Shown: positions 34,340-43,177 of the stretch, piece after piece
Position numbering within the stretch: position 1 is the stretch's first letter
Layout of the letters: each line of letters begins with the position of its first letter
Source: Gordonia insulae
GTDB lineage: Bacteria; Actinomycetota; Actinomycetes; Mycobacteriales; Mycobacteriaceae
Assembly (NCBI RefSeq): GCF_003855095.1
Contig: NZ_CP033972.1
Location: forward strand, 1,860,001 to 1,924,000
Reading direction: 5' to 3'
DNA: 64,000 nt
Notes under the pieces: generated by a model
Databases searched by the model: none
What the model was told of the DNA's origin: nothing
Seen by the model: the letters and a program-made list of their open reading frames with translations, nothing else
Program-made: the position numbers and the translations under genes

Positions 34340-35412
34340 GTGGTGGGAATTGCGGCGCGGACCGGACACCAGAATGTGGCAATGCTCGGCATCGGTGCGT
34401 ACCGACCCACACGACTCGTCAGCAACGACGATGTCCGCCAGGTTCTCGACTCCACCGACGAGTGGATCTTCGAACGCAGCGGCATCCGGAACCGTCGCTG
34501 GATCAGCGGTGACGAATCGGCACGTTCGATGGCGGCGGCCGCCGCCGAGCGGGCCATCCGCAATTCAGGCGTGCCGAAGGAGAAGATCGGCGCGCTGATC
34601 CTGGCCACCAACAGTTGGAAGACCAAGATCCCGCACGGCGGGCCCATCGTCGCGTTCGACATCGGACTCAACGGCATCCCGGCCTACGACGTCGCGGCCG
34701 GGTGTGGCGGTTTCGGTTACGGCCTCGGCATCGCCGCCGACACGATCCGCGCCGGATCGGCCGAGTATGTGCTGGTCGTCGGCGTGGAGACGATGTCGGT
34801 CGTGATGGAGCCGACCGACCGCAACACCGCCTTCATCTTCGGCGACGGCGCCGGCGCCGTGGTGGTCGGGCCCAGCGAGGAGAACGGCATCTCGCCGACC
34901 GTCTGGGGCAGCGACGGCGAGAACGCCGAGGCCATCGGACAGAACTGGGACATCCCCGAATACATGGATCGCGCCGAGGAGTTCCAGCACAAGGACCCCG
35001 AGGCCGAGCCGGTCGGACGGATGTTCGTGACCATGCAGGGACCGCGCGTGTTCCGCTGGGCCGCGATCACGCTGCCCAAGGCGCTGACCTCGGTTCTGGA
35101 GACATCCGGAGTCGGCATCGAGGACATCGAGGTGTTCGTCCCGCATCAGGCCAACGCCCGTATCAACGAGCTGATGAAGAAGAACCTCGGGCTCGCCGAC
35201 GACATCCCGATGGCCAACGACATCGAGAACACCGGCAACACGTCGGCGGCCTCGATCCCGCTGGCCATGGAGGAGATGCTCGCGAGCGGGAAGGCAAAGG
35301 GCGGGCAGACCGCCCTGCTGCTCGGCTTCGGTGCCGGCCTCAGCTACGCAGGGGCCGTCGTGACACTCCCCCGGCTCCCCAGGAGACCAGCCTCGACGGC
35401 CCCAACCGCTGA
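34340..35412 (+). CDS. 3-oxoacyl-ACP synthase III (KAS III) paralog, C-terminus frameshifted
   Basis: A FabH-like condensing enzyme. The catalytic triad is intact: Cys in 'AAGCGGFGYGL', His in 'VPHQANARINEL' and Asn in '[12 protein letters not shown]'. It would condense an acyl-CoA with malonyl-ACP. The frame is normal to 'AGAVVTLP' and then meets a run of five C at 35368-35372. A duplicated copy of the same DNA at 35525-35603 has six C at that place and reads on into 'PPAPQETSLD'. With the sixth C this gene would end at the TGA at 35410-35412 with 357 residues. As written, the frame stays open to 36835 and adds about 490 meaningless residues antisense to the ABC genes. Coordinates given are for the restored gene. 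Confidence 0.75.
35320..35397. repeat. 78-bp direct duplication, left copy (partner 35525-35603)
   Basis: The 3'-terminal coding stretch of the KAS III gene is repeated at 35525-35603. The copies differ only at 35350 (A versus C) and by one C in a C run (five here, six in the right copy). A REP-like palindrome lies between them. Confidence 0.95.
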
Positions 35413-35521
35413 TCGAGTAGCCCGGAGCGCCAGCGAAGGGCGTATCGAGATCACCTCTCACACAACAAGAGTGGTCTCGATACGCCGCTCGGCTAGCGCC
35501 TCGCCGCTACTCGACCAGCGG
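35406..35521. repeat. 116-bp imperfect palindrome (REP-like element, copy B)
   Basis: Termini CCGCTGATCGAGTAG and CTACTCGACCAGCGG, with inner arms 'cgtatcgaga' and 'tctcgatacg' around a 20-bp centre. It has the same architecture and length as the copy at 21006-21120. It lies exactly between the two 78-bp copies of the KAS III 3' end, and its left arm contains the TGA that would end that gene in the restored frame. Confidence 0.9.
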
Positions 35522-35524
35522 ACG

Positions 35525-35603
35525 GCTCGGCTTCGGTGCCGGCCTCAGCTACGCCGGGGCCGTCGTGACACTCCCCCCGGCTCCCCAGGAGACCAGCCTC
35601 GAC
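35525..35603. repeat. 79-bp direct duplication, right copy (partner 35320-35397)
   Basis: This copy keeps the six-C run and continues into a natural KAS III ending '...SLDQALPSTNR' with TGA at 35628-35630. It therefore looks like the original 3' end of the gene, now stranded behind the palindrome. It is not expressed as part of the gene in the present arrangement. Confidence 0.85.
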
Positions 35604-35647
35604 CAGGCTCTACCGTCCACCAACCGCTGATAAGGCGACGCCCGACC

Positions 35648-36409
35648 CTACGCGTTCTCCTTACGGAAAACGGCGGTGCCCCACCAGGTTCCGAGGGCAC
35701 CGAGGATGATCGCGGTCAGCAGGCCCCAGGCGACGGTGGACGTCATGATGTCCCCCGCGAACGATCCGCGGACCGCATCGACGATCCATTTGAACGGCAT
35801 GAAGTCGCTCAATTTCTGCAGCCAGGTCGGCCCCAGGGTCATCGGGAGCAGGATGCCCGACAACAGCAGGACCGGCATCATCACCATGTTGATGACCGGC
35901 GCCATCACGTCCTCGCTCTTGGTGGTGAGCGCGAGCGCGTTCGACGCCGCGGCACAGGCACCGCCGACGATCAGCGTGATCAGGATGCCGACGACGATTC
36001 CGGTGAACGATCCACGCATGCCCATGATCAGTCCGAGCAGCACCAGGATGACCGCCTGCACGAAGAGTTGGAGGACGTCGCGCCAGAGCCGACCGGTCAG
36101 CAGGGCGGTGCGACTCGCGGGCGTGACCCGCTCCGCCTCGATGACGCCTTCGCGCCACTCACCGATCAGGCTGAAGCCTGCGAAGAACGCACCGAAGATG
36201 CCGAGCTGGACCAGCAGCCCCGGGACGAGGAAGGTGTACGCATTGTCGGCACCACCGGGAAATTGCGAGACGAGCGGGGTGAGCAGCGGGCCGAACAGCA
36301 GCAGATAGAGGACGGGCTGCATGACCCCGATCAGCACCCACGCGGGATTGCGCAGGTTCATCCGGATCTGGCGGCGGAAAACGATGTGACTCTCGCGGAG
36401 AAAGGTCAT
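35648..36409 (-). CDS. ABC-2 type transporter permease
   Basis: A 253-residue integral membrane protein with about six hydrophobic helices and the ABC-2 pattern ('REGVIEAERVTPASRTALLTGRL', then 'LSGILLPMTLGP'). This is the DrrB-like permease family that exports drugs, lipids or polysaccharides. Its start overlaps the stop of the ATPase gene by 4 bp (ATGA), so the two form one unit. A single permease gene implies a homodimer in the membrane. It lies on the opposite strand to, and just beyond, the KAS III gene with the repeats. Confidence 0.88.
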   Translation of the reverse strand: MTFLRESHIVFRRQIRMNLRNPAWVLIGVMQPVLYLLLFGPLLTPLVSQFPGGADNAYTFLVPGLLVQLGIFGAFFAGFSLIGEWREGVIEAERVTPASRTALLTGRLWRDVLQLFVQAVILVLLGLIMGMRGSFTGIVVGILITLIVGGACAAASNALALTTKSEDVMAPVINMVMMPVLLLSGILLPMTLGPTWLQKLSDFMPFKWIVDAVRGSFAGDIMTSTVAWGLLTAIILGALGTWWGTAVFRKENA

Positions 36410-37431
36410 GACTGCGACACTCCTTGGACTGGGACCCCGTCGGCCACCTCGGCCTCGTCGGCGGGCTGTTCATCCTGGGCATCGCGTAGCGAGCGTCCGG
36501 TCAGGGTGAGGAAGACGTCGTCGAGCGTGGGTCGGATCACCTCGATCGAGTCGAGGTTCACCCCGGCGGCGTCGAAGTCCCGGAGCAGTCCCGGGACCGC
36601 TCGGCCGGCGCGACGAACCCGGCCCCGGACGTGGCGACCATCGGTCTCGACGTCGGTCGCGATGGCACCCAGCTTCTCCGCGGAGACGGGAACCATCGCG
36701 TCGTCGGCGATCTCGAGGTCGACCAGGTCACCGGACACCTTGGCCTTGAGGTTGTCCGCGGTGTCGGCGGCCACGATCTGGCCGTTGTCGATGATGATGA
36801 TGCGATCGGAGAGTTCGTCGGCCTCGTCGAGGTAGTGCGTGGTCAGGAAGACCGTCGCCCCGGCATCGGTGCGGAGACGCCGGATGTGTTCCCAGAGATT
36901 GGCCCGGGCCTGCGGGTCGAGACCGGTGGTCGGTTCGTCCAGGAACACCAGCGTGGGGTCGTGGACGAGACCCATGACGATGTCGAGTCGACGCTTCTGT
37001 CCGCCCGACATGTTCTTCGGCATCCGGTCCCAGAGCCCGTCGAGCTGGAGTTGCGCGAACAGGTCCTTCCCGCGCCGGGTGGCGGCCGCCCGCGACATCC
37101 CGTAGAGCATGCCGTGGTCGACGACCTCGTCGCCGGCCTGCGCCTGACTGAACGTGCCGCCGGCCTGCGACACGTAGCCGATGCTGCGCCGGACCATCAC
37201 CGAATCCTTGACGACGTCGTACCCGTTCACCGTCGCCGTGCCCGCGGTCGGCCTGAGCAGCGTGGTCAGCATCCGCAGCGTCGTCGTCTTGCCCGCCCCG
37301 TTCGGTCCGAGGAAACCGACGACCTCCCCCTCCGCGATGTCGAGGTCGACGCCGTCGACGGCGCGCACCTCCCGTTTCTGTTTCCCACGGCCGGTGTGAA
37401 ATGTCTGTACCAGCCCACGTGCGTGGATCAT
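36406..37431 (-). CDS. DrrA-like ABC transporter ATP-binding protein
   Basis: A 341-residue ATPase. Walker A 'GPNGAGKTTT', the signature 'MSGGQKRRLDI', Walker B 'LVFLDEPTTGLD' and the H-loop 'LTTHYLDEADEL' are all present. A C-terminal extension of about 100 residues is typical of daunorubicin-resistance (DrrA) proteins. The ATG at 37431 was chosen because 'ggggag' stands 5 bp upstream; an earlier in-frame start would add 14 residues. It powers export through the permease encoded next to it. The divergent PadR gene and the palindrome at 37481 indicate ligand-responsive repression. Confidence 0.9.
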   Translation of the reverse strand: MIHARGLVQTFHTGRGKQKREVRAVDGVDLDIAEGEVVGFLGPNGAGKTTTLRMLTTLLRPTAGTATVNGYDVVKDSVMVRRSIGYVSQAGGTFSQAQAGDEVVDHGMLYGMSRAAATRRGKDLFAQLQLDGLWDRMPKNMSGGQKRRLDIVMGLVHDPTLVFLDEPTTGLDPQARANLWEHIRRLRTDAGATVFLTTHYLDEADELSDRIIIIDNGQIVAADTADNLKAKVSGDLVDLEIADDAMVPVSAEKLGAIATDVETDGRHVRGRVRRAGRAVPGLLRDFDAAGVNLDSIEVIRPTLDDVFLTLTGRSLRDAQDEQPADEAEVADGVPVQGVSQS

Positions 37432-37480
37432 CGAACTCCCCTCTACATCCGTCGGGCCCGAGACTGCGTTCACGGTCTTC

Positions 37481-37496
37481 TATTCAAGTTTGAATA
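37481..37496. promoter_or_regulatory. Palindromic operator for the PadR/ABC exporter region
   Basis: TATTCAAGTTTGAATA is a perfect 7+7 bp inverted repeat with a 2-bp centre. It is AT-rich in a GC-rich setting and lies 50 bp upstream of the ATPase start, in the divergent region shared with the PadR gene. PadR proteins bind palindromes of this size, so it is the natural candidate site. Confidence 0.6.
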
Positions 37497-37652
37497 CCGG
37501 TGCGAGTTTTCCAGTGTGTACATCGGAAGTCAACGGTGAGATCCGACGCCGCCGTCTCGGACAGACTGACTCGCCCGAGTACGAGGATTCATCGAATTGC
37601 GGTCAACGACGGTCCTGGTATGCGGATGATTCTCGACCTACCCTCGTCAGAC

Positions 37653-38321
37653 ATGGGAGCGACCACCACCCGACTGTTGTTACTGGGTGCCGTCGCGCTG
37701 TTCGAACCGGTCAACGGCTACCAGATCCGACGAGAGCTGATGTCCTGGCAGGTCGATCAGTGGGCCAACGTGAACCCGGGGTCGATCTATCACGGGCTGG
37801 GCAGCCTGGTGTCGACGGGCCTGGCGGTCCGGCACGACCTCACCGACGGCTCACGCGAGGTCGCCGTCTACGAACTCACCGGGAGCGGCCGCGCCGAGTT
37901 CGAGAGACTCCTCACCGAAGCGATCGTGACCGTCAACGTGTTCGACCGCCGCGACTTCCATGCCGCGTTCGGACTGGTCCCGCTCCTGGAGACGAGTCGA
38001 GCGGCCGAGCTCCTGCAACGGCGACATGACGCACTCGCCGCCGAGCTCTCGGAGTTCCCCGTCGACACGACCCCTGCCGACTTTCCGCATGTCCCGCCGC
38101 ACGCGGTGCGTGGCATGCAGTTGTGGGGCGCCGAGGCGCGTGCCGAGCTGGGCTGGTTGTCGGAGGTGCTCGACGACGTCCGGGACGGTCGACTCGAGTT
38201 GCGGCCGCACACCTGGACGCCACCGGCCGACGACCCCGGCCACCAGATGACCGCAGACCGTGAGCGGTACCGCGCCATGATCGAGGGCACCGAGCAACGT
38301 CGGGGGGCTACTTCCCAGTAA
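37653..38321 (+). CDS. PadR-family transcriptional regulator
   Basis: A 222-residue PadR-like protein. The N-terminal winged helix reads 'LLLLGAVALFEPVNGYQIRREL' and 'VNPGSIYHGLGSLVSTGLAV', characteristic of the family, and the C-terminal half is the helical dimerisation region. I chose the ATG at 37653, which begins the domain naturally; ATGs at 37620 and 37626 are in frame but give a longer N-terminus than usual. It is divergent from the ABC exporter operon and probably represses it until an exported compound binds. The KAS III gene at 38373 follows on the same strand after 51 bp, so the two may be co-transcribed. Confidence 0.85.
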   Translation: MGATTTRLLLLGAVALFEPVNGYQIRRELMSWQVDQWANVNPGSIYHGLGSLVSTGLAVRHDLTDGSREVAVYELTGSGRAEFERLLTEAIVTVNVFDRRDFHAAFGLVPLLETSRAAELLQRRHDALAAELSEFPVDTTPADFPHVPPHAVRGMQLWGAEARAELGWLSEVLDDVRDGRLELRPHTWTPPADDPGHQMTADRERYRAMIEGTEQRRGATSQ

Positions 38322-38372
38322 GGCCGCGATGTGAGACCGTCTATGGCGGGTCGCATAGCGGAAGGGACACTC

Positions 38373-39389
38373 ATGGCTGTCATCGCGGACACTGCCGGTA
38401 TCAACAACATCGGCATGCTCGGCATCGGGGCATACCGGCCGGAACGGGTCGTCACCAACGATGAGATCTGCGAGCAGATCGATTCGTCGGACGAGTGGAT
38501 CTACACCCGCACCGGCATCAAGACGCGGCGCTTCGCCCGACGCGACGAGACCGTCATGGAGATGTCGGTCAACGCGGGCCGCAAGGCCATCGCGAACGCC
38601 TTGCTCTCCGGGTCGGACATCGACGCGGTGATCCTGGCGACCAACACGCACCTGCTGCTGACACCCGCCGGTGCCACCAAGGTCGCGACCGAACTCGGCG
38701 CCAATGGCGTCCCGTCGTTCGACATCACCGTCGGTTGCGCCGGCTTCGGCTACGGCATGGCGGTGGCCTCGGACATGATCCGCGGCGGCAGCGCCACGCA
38801 CGTCCTCGTCATCGGCGCCGAGCAGCTGTCGATCACCATGGACATGACCGACCGCACCAACTGCTTCATCTTCGGCGACGGTGCCGGCGCGGTCGTGGTG
38901 GGCCCGACCGAGGACCAGCAGCTCGGACCGGTGATCTGGGGCAGCGATGGTTCGCAGTTCAACGCGATCCGGCAGGACATCGACTGGGTCACCTTCCTCG
39001 ACAGCGACCGCACCCAGCGCCCCTACCTGCGCATGGAAGGCACCGCGGTCTTCCGCTGGGCAGCCTTCGAGATGGGCAAGGTCGCCCAGCGCGCGCTCGA
39101 CGCCGCCAAGATCGGCGCCGAGCAGCTCGACGTCTTCGTACCGCACCAGGCGAACTCGCGGATCAACGACCTGCTCGCGAAGAACCTGAAACTGCGCGAG
39201 GGCACGGTTGTCGCCAACGACATCGAGCACACCGGCAACACCAGTGCGGCGTCGATCCCGCTGGCCATGGAGGAACTGCTCTCGACCGGCGCCGCGAAGC
39301 CCGGCGACACCGCGCTCCTCCTCGGCTACGGTGCCGGGCTGAGTTACGCGTCGCAGGTCGTCAAGCTTCCGCCGGTTCCGTTCGAATAG
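38373..39389 (+). CDS. fabH: 3-oxoacyl-ACP synthase III
   Basis: A 338-residue KAS III. It has the catalytic Cys in '[10 protein letters not shown]', His in '[10 protein letters not shown]' and Asn in '[12 protein letters not shown]', and it resembles the mycobacterial FabH throughout (for example '[17 protein letters not shown]'). In mycobacteria FabH links FAS-I acyl-CoA products to the FAS-II elongation that makes mycolic acids. 'gaaggga' lies 5-6 bp before the ATG. This copy is intact, unlike its paralog at 34340, and is the better candidate for the housekeeping enzyme. The two copies flank an ABC exporter and its regulator. Confidence 0.88.
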   Translation: MAVIADTAGINNIGMLGIGAYRPERVVTNDEICEQIDSSDEWIYTRTGIKTRRFARRDETVMEMSVNAGRKAIANALLSGSDIDAVILATNTHLLLTPAGATKVATELGANGVPSFDITVGCAGFGYGMAVASDMIRGGSATHVLVIGAEQLSITMDMTDRTNCFIFGDGAGAVVVGPTEDQQLGPVIWGSDGSQFNAIRQDIDWVTFLDSDRTQRPYLRMEGTAVFRWAAFEMGKVAQRALDAAKIGAEQLDVFVPHQANSRINDLLAKNLKLREGTVVANDIEHTGNTSAASIPLAMEELLSTGAAKPGDTALLLGYGAGLSYASQVVKLPPVPFE

Positions 39390-39485
39390 TCCGGTCGCAC
39401 GCCGACGTTGCCGGTCGGTCCGCTGGGCCGAGCGGCGACTTCCCCGGTTTTGCCCTGGCCAGGGCCCGAACGGTAGCCTTCTCGG

Positions 39486-41093
39486 GTGAGTTCTGAAGCC
39501 GTTGCACGTGAGGTGAAGCGGCGTCGTACCTTCGCCATCATCAGCCATCCCGACGCCGGTAAGTCGACGATGACCGAGGCGCTGGCGCTGCATGCCCGCA
39601 TGATCAGCGAGGCGGGCGCGATCCACGGCAAGGCCGGCCGCAAGTCGACCGTCTCCGACTGGATGGAGATGGAGAAGGCCCGCGGCATCTCGGTGAGTTC
39701 GACGGCCCTGCAGTTCAACTACAGCAGCGAGCACTCGGACTCCGACGTTCCCAACGTCATCAACCTCGTCGACACCCCCGGGCACGCCGACTTCTCCGAG
39801 GACACCTACCGGGTGCTGACCGCGGTCGACGCCGCGGTGATGCTCATCGACGCCGCCAAGGGCCTGGAGCCGCAGACGCTCAAGCTCTTCCAGGTGTGTC
39901 GCCATCGCGGCATCCCGGTGATCACGGTGATCAACAAGTGGGACCGTCCCGGACAGACGCCGCTCGAACTGATCGACGAGATCGCCGAACGCATCGGCCT
40001 CACCCCCACCCCGCTCTACTTCCCCGTCGGTATCGCGGGCGACTTCCGCGGCCTGCTCGACCGCCGCACCGGCCAGTACATCCGCTTCACCCGGACCGCG
40101 GGCGGTGCCAAGGTGGCGCCGGAGGAGATCATGGAGGCCGATGCCGCGGCGACCCGTGAGGGCGACGAGTGGACGACGGCGCTCGAGGAGAGCGAACTGC
40201 TCACCGAGATGGGTCAGGACCACGAACAGGAGATGTTCCTCGCGGGCCAGACCTCGCCGATGATCTTCGCGTCGGCGATGCTGAACTTCGGTGTGCGCCA
40301 ACTACTCGAGACGCTCGTCGAGCTCGCGCCGCCACCACAGGGACGCGCCGACGTGGACGGCGACGTCCGTGAGGTCACCGACCCCTTCAGCGCGGTGGTG
40401 TTCAAGGTGCAGGCAGGCATGGACCAGAGCCATCGAGATCGTCTGGCGTACATGCGAATCGTCTCCGGTGAGTTCGAGCGCGGCATGGTGGTCACGCATG
40501 CCCAGACGGGAAAGCCGTTCGCCACCAAGTACGCCCAGGCCGTCTTCGGCCGGGACCGCTCGACCGTGGATCTCGCCTATCCCGGCGACGTCGTGGGTCT
40601 CGTCAACGCCATGGCACTCGCACCGGGCGACACGCTGTACATCGAACCCCGGGTGCAGTACCCACCGATCCCTTCCTTTGCCCCGGAACACTTCTCGGCG
40701 CTACGCGTCAACACCGCGGACAAGTACAAGCAGTTCCGCAAGGCGATGGACCAACTCGACAGCGAGGGCGTGGTACAGGTCCTGCGCAATGACCTGCGCG
40801 GCGATGCGTCACCGGTGCTCGCGGCCGTGGGCCCGATGCAGTTCGAGGTCGTCACCGCGCGGATGAAATCGGAGTTCAACGTCGCCACCACGATCGAACC
40901 GCTGGGCTACAGCCTCGCGCGCCGCACCGACGCCGAGAGCGCGGTCGAGCTCGGACGGCAGCGGGGCGTCGAGGTCTTCACCCGCACCGACGGTGCGTTG
41001 CTCGCCTTGTTCAGCGACAAGTGGCGCCTGCAGTACGTGGAGAAGGAGCATCCGAATCTCACGCTCGAACCCCTTGTCGCAACCGCGGATTGA
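39486..41093 (+). CDS. prfC: Peptide chain release factor 3
   Basis: A 535-residue translational GTPase of normal RF3 length. G1 'SHPDAGKST', G3 'DTPGHADFSEDT' and G4 'NKWD' are clear, and the 'ARGISVSSTALQF' segment is the RF3-specific switch region. RF3 removes RF1 or RF2 from the ribosome after peptide release. The GTG start lies at the usual distance before 'RRTFAIISHPD'. The gene is monocistronic or ends a short unit with the lipoprotein gene 8 bp downstream. No recoded or missing GTPase residues are seen. Confidence 0.93.
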   Translation: MSSEAVAREVKRRRTFAIISHPDAGKSTMTEALALHARMISEAGAIHGKAGRKSTVSDWMEMEKARGISVSSTALQFNYSSEHSDSDVPNVINLVDTPGHADFSEDTYRVLTAVDAAVMLIDAAKGLEPQTLKLFQVCRHRGIPVITVINKWDRPGQTPLELIDEIAERIGLTPTPLYFPVGIAGDFRGLLDRRTGQYIRFTRTAGGAKVAPEEIMEADAAATREGDEWTTALEESELLTEMGQDHEQEMFLAGQTSPMIFASAMLNFGVRQLLETLVELAPPPQGRADVDGDVREVTDPFSAVVFKVQAGMDQSHRDRLAYMRIVSGEFERGMVVTHAQTGKPFATKYAQAVFGRDRSTVDLAYPGDVVGLVNAMALAPGDTLYIEPRVQYPPIPSFAPEHFSALRVNTADKYKQFRKAMDQLDSEGVVQVLRNDLRGDASPVLAAVGPMQFEVVTARMKSEFNVATTIEPLGYSLARRTDAESAVELGRQRGVEVFTRTDGALLALFSDKWRLQYVEKEHPNLTLEPLVATAD

Positions 41094-41100
41094 GCATCCG

Positions 41101-41898
41101 GTGCCACGATCTCCGCGGCGCGCGGTCCGGTCGGCCGCCGCTCTGCTCACCGTGACGTTCCTGGCCGCGTGCGGGAGCACCGAGACCCCCACCGCGCCGA
41201 CGTCGTCGACCGAGGCAGCGGCGCCCACCGCCTCGGCCCGCCTCGCCGCGGCGGAATGCCGAGACGAACCCGCGAAGGGTCGTATCGACCGCACCGCACA
41301 CGATCTCGCGTTCCGTTCCGGCGACTTCAGGGTGGCCATCGGCAGTTCGATGACCACCGCCCGCGACACTCCCGGCGGCGTGCCGACCTCTGCCACACCG
41401 GACGACCAGGACCTCGCGTGCTACGGATTCACCAAGTGGGGCAACCCGAATCCCGAGGTCCCACCGGACACCCTGCTGTTCACGTTCAAGGGCCCCGGCA
41501 CCGACGGCGCGCAGGTCGAGTTCCTCGTCGGGGAACTGACCGGCGGAGTCCTGCCGCCCATCGGATCCGCGCGTCCGACGGTCGGCCCGCTGACGAAGCC
41601 GATCACTGCCACGATCGGCGTCTCGGTGGCCGGCACCTACTACCAGTCGACGTCATGTGTCCTGAAGATCTCGTCGATGGCGACGGCACGCGCATCGGCC
41701 ACCTTCACCTGCCCGACCGCCACCCGGGCGGACGCGAATCCCTTTGCCCCCGACGACGACGTGTCCTACGACGTCGATGAGTCGGCGACCACCCAGAGCG
41801 CACCGAGTGGCGCGCGTCGTGGGCAGGCCCCGACGTCGGCGGCCCTCAACCCGCCCGCCACGGTCACCCTCACGGGATGGTTCCAGATCGAGCCCTGA
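41101..41898 (+). CDS. Putative exported lipoprotein of unknown function
   Basis: A 265-residue protein with an N-terminal basic stretch, a hydrophobic core and a lipobox (FLAAC, Cys24), so it should be a membrane-anchored lipoprotein outside the cytoplasmic membrane. A Ser/Thr/Pro/Ala-rich linker follows the lipid cysteine. Two cysteines in the body (ECRDE, LACYGF) and two later (SSCVL, FTCP) could pair as disulfides. I do not recognise the domain. The GTG at 41101 is set by the signal peptide. It follows prfC by 8 bp and may share its transcript. Function remains unknown. Confidence 0.7.
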   Translation: MPRSPRRAVRSAAALLTVTFLAACGSTETPTAPTSSTEAAAPTASARLAAAECRDEPAKGRIDRTAHDLAFRSGDFRVAIGSSMTTARDTPGGVPTSATPDDQDLACYGFTKWGNPNPEVPPDTLLFTFKGPGTDGAQVEFLVGELTGGVLPPIGSARPTVGPLTKPITATIGVSVAGTYYQSTSCVLKISSMATARASATFTCPTATRADANPFAPDDDVSYDVDESATTQSAPSGARRGQAPTSAALNPPATVTLTGWFQIEP

Positions 41899-41912
41899 CC
41901 CACCCGCTCAGG

Positions 41913-42917
41913 TCACACCGCACCGATGATGCGGGCCACCAGTTCCGGGTCGACGTCGTCGATCGACGACGGCTCGAAACCCGGGCGGCGGTCCTTGTCT
42001 ACCAGTACCGCTCGGACGCCCTCCGCGAAGTCGGGTGTTCGGGTGATCTGTTCCGCCGCATGCAGTTCCCGATCGAAACACTCGTCGAGCGTCGATGCCG
42101 AACCCGCTTCGATCATCGCCGCGGCAACCCAGAGGCTCGTCGGCGACGCGTTCTCCAGCAGGCCGATCATGTCGGCCGCCCAGTCATCGCCGACGGCGCC
42201 TCGCAACCCGCCCAGGATGGCGGACACGTTCTCGTCGGCGAAGTACTCACCCACCTTGCGTAGCGGCAGGTCAGAGGTCGGGCGGTCACGGTAGGGGCCG
42301 AGAACCTCGACCAGCGGCACCCCGGCGCGCAGTTCGTCGGTGACATCACCGAGATGCGCGGACTCGACGTAATGCGTTGCCAGGCCGATCTCCACCGCAT
42401 CTGCGCCGCGCACGCGGGCACCGGTCAGGCCCAGCCACATACCGACACCTTCGGGCAGGCGCGGCAGGAAGTAGGTGGACCCGATGTCGGGGAAGAACCC
42501 GATCGCGGTCTCCGGCATGGCGATCAACGAGCGCTCACTCACCACGCGGACCTCGCCGTGCACGCTGATGCCGAGTCCACCGCCCATCGACGCACCATCG
42601 ATCACGGCGACGTAGGGCTTCGCATAATTCGCCACCAGTTGATCGAGCCGATACTCGCTGCTGAAGTAGCGACTGATCGCGTCGGTGTCACCGTCGACGG
42701 CATACTCGCGGATCGCCCGGATGTCGCCGCCGGCGCAGAACGCACGCTCACTCGACGATGTCACGAGCACGGTCTCGATGGCGTCGTCGTCCTCCCACTC
42801 GGAGAGCACGCGGTGCATCTCGTCGATCATGGTCTGGTCGAGCGCATTGAGGGCCTTCGGACGGTCGAGGATGACCTCCCCGACCCCGTTGGCGACCGAG
42901 GTGCGGATGAACGACAT
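41913..42917 (-). CDS. 3-hydroxyisobutyryl-CoA hydrolase-like enoyl-CoA hydratase family protein
   Basis: A 334-residue crotonase, longer than simple hydratases and matching the HIBYL-CoA hydrolase group: 'FCAGGDIRAIREYA', 'GASMGGGLGISVHGEVRVVSE' and 'MPETAIGFFPDIGSTYFLPRL' are the hallmark segments, with the catalytic Glu in 'MPETAIGF'. The enzyme frees 3-hydroxyisobutyrate from its CoA ester in valine breakdown. The ATG at 42917 starts the fold; the open frame upstream of it is not coding. It converges on the lipoprotein gene. No other valine-degradation genes are nearby. Confidence 0.85.
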   Translation of the reverse strand: MSFIRTSVANGVGEVILDRPKALNALDQTMIDEMHRVLSEWEDDDAIETVLVTSSSERAFCAGGDIRAIREYAVDGDTDAISRYFSSEYRLDQLVANYAKPYVAVIDGASMGGGLGISVHGEVRVVSERSLIAMPETAIGFFPDIGSTYFLPRLPEGVGMWLGLTGARVRGADAVEIGLATHYVESAHLGDVTDELRAGVPLVEVLGPYRDRPTSDLPLRKVGEYFADENVSAILGGLRGAVGDDWAADMIGLLENASPTSLWVAAAMIEAGSASTLDECFDRELHAAEQITRTPDFAEGVRAVLVDKDRRPGFEPSSIDDVDPELVARIIGAV

Positions 42918-43123
42918 GGGAGCCACCGTAGCGCCCCGCGCCACCCGTCGGGTCGGACGCCTGCCGGGTCCGTCGGGGACGCCCGGTGACAAATGGTTGG
43001 CGCGCACTCGCACGACCGAGTTACGGTGGAGAGGTCGGCATCGCCGGCGCCCATCGACCCGAGCAGTACGGTCCCGAGGAGTGATGTCGCAGTCATGAAC
43101 AACTGAGGTCGGCCCGATCCCGC

Positions 43124-43150
43124 CGCCGCGTGTGCGCACGCCCCGCGGCG
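43124..43150 (+). promoter_or_regulatory. GC-rich hairpin in the ABC-F leader
   Basis: CGCCGCG (43124-43130) and CGCGGCG (43144-43150) form a 7-bp stem with a 13-nt loop that itself contains the palindrome GTGCGCAC. The structure ends 13 bp before the 'caggag' ribosome-binding site of the ABC-F gene. Antibiotic-resistance ABC-F genes are often controlled by leader attenuation, so this may be functional. No T-run is present. Confidence 0.35.
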
Positions 43151-43177
43151 CCCGCTCACCACCTCAGGAGTCGTCTC

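Noticed and set aside
34340..36835. An 831-codon open frame that could be a KAS III fusion protein
   Set aside because: After 'VVTLP' the translation is low-complexity, Arg/Pro-rich sequence antisense to the ABC genes; it results from the five-C run and the absence of chance stops in GC-rich DNA.
34340..39389. A complete biosynthetic gene cluster built on the two KAS III genes
   Set aside because: No polyketide synthase, acyl carrier protein, tailoring enzyme or thioesterase is in the region, so only a KAS III/exporter association can be claimed.
37851..40301. An 816-codon minus-strand open frame across PadR, fabH and prfC
   Set aside because: It is antisense to three well-defined genes and shows no family pattern; GC-rich third positions leave few chance stops.
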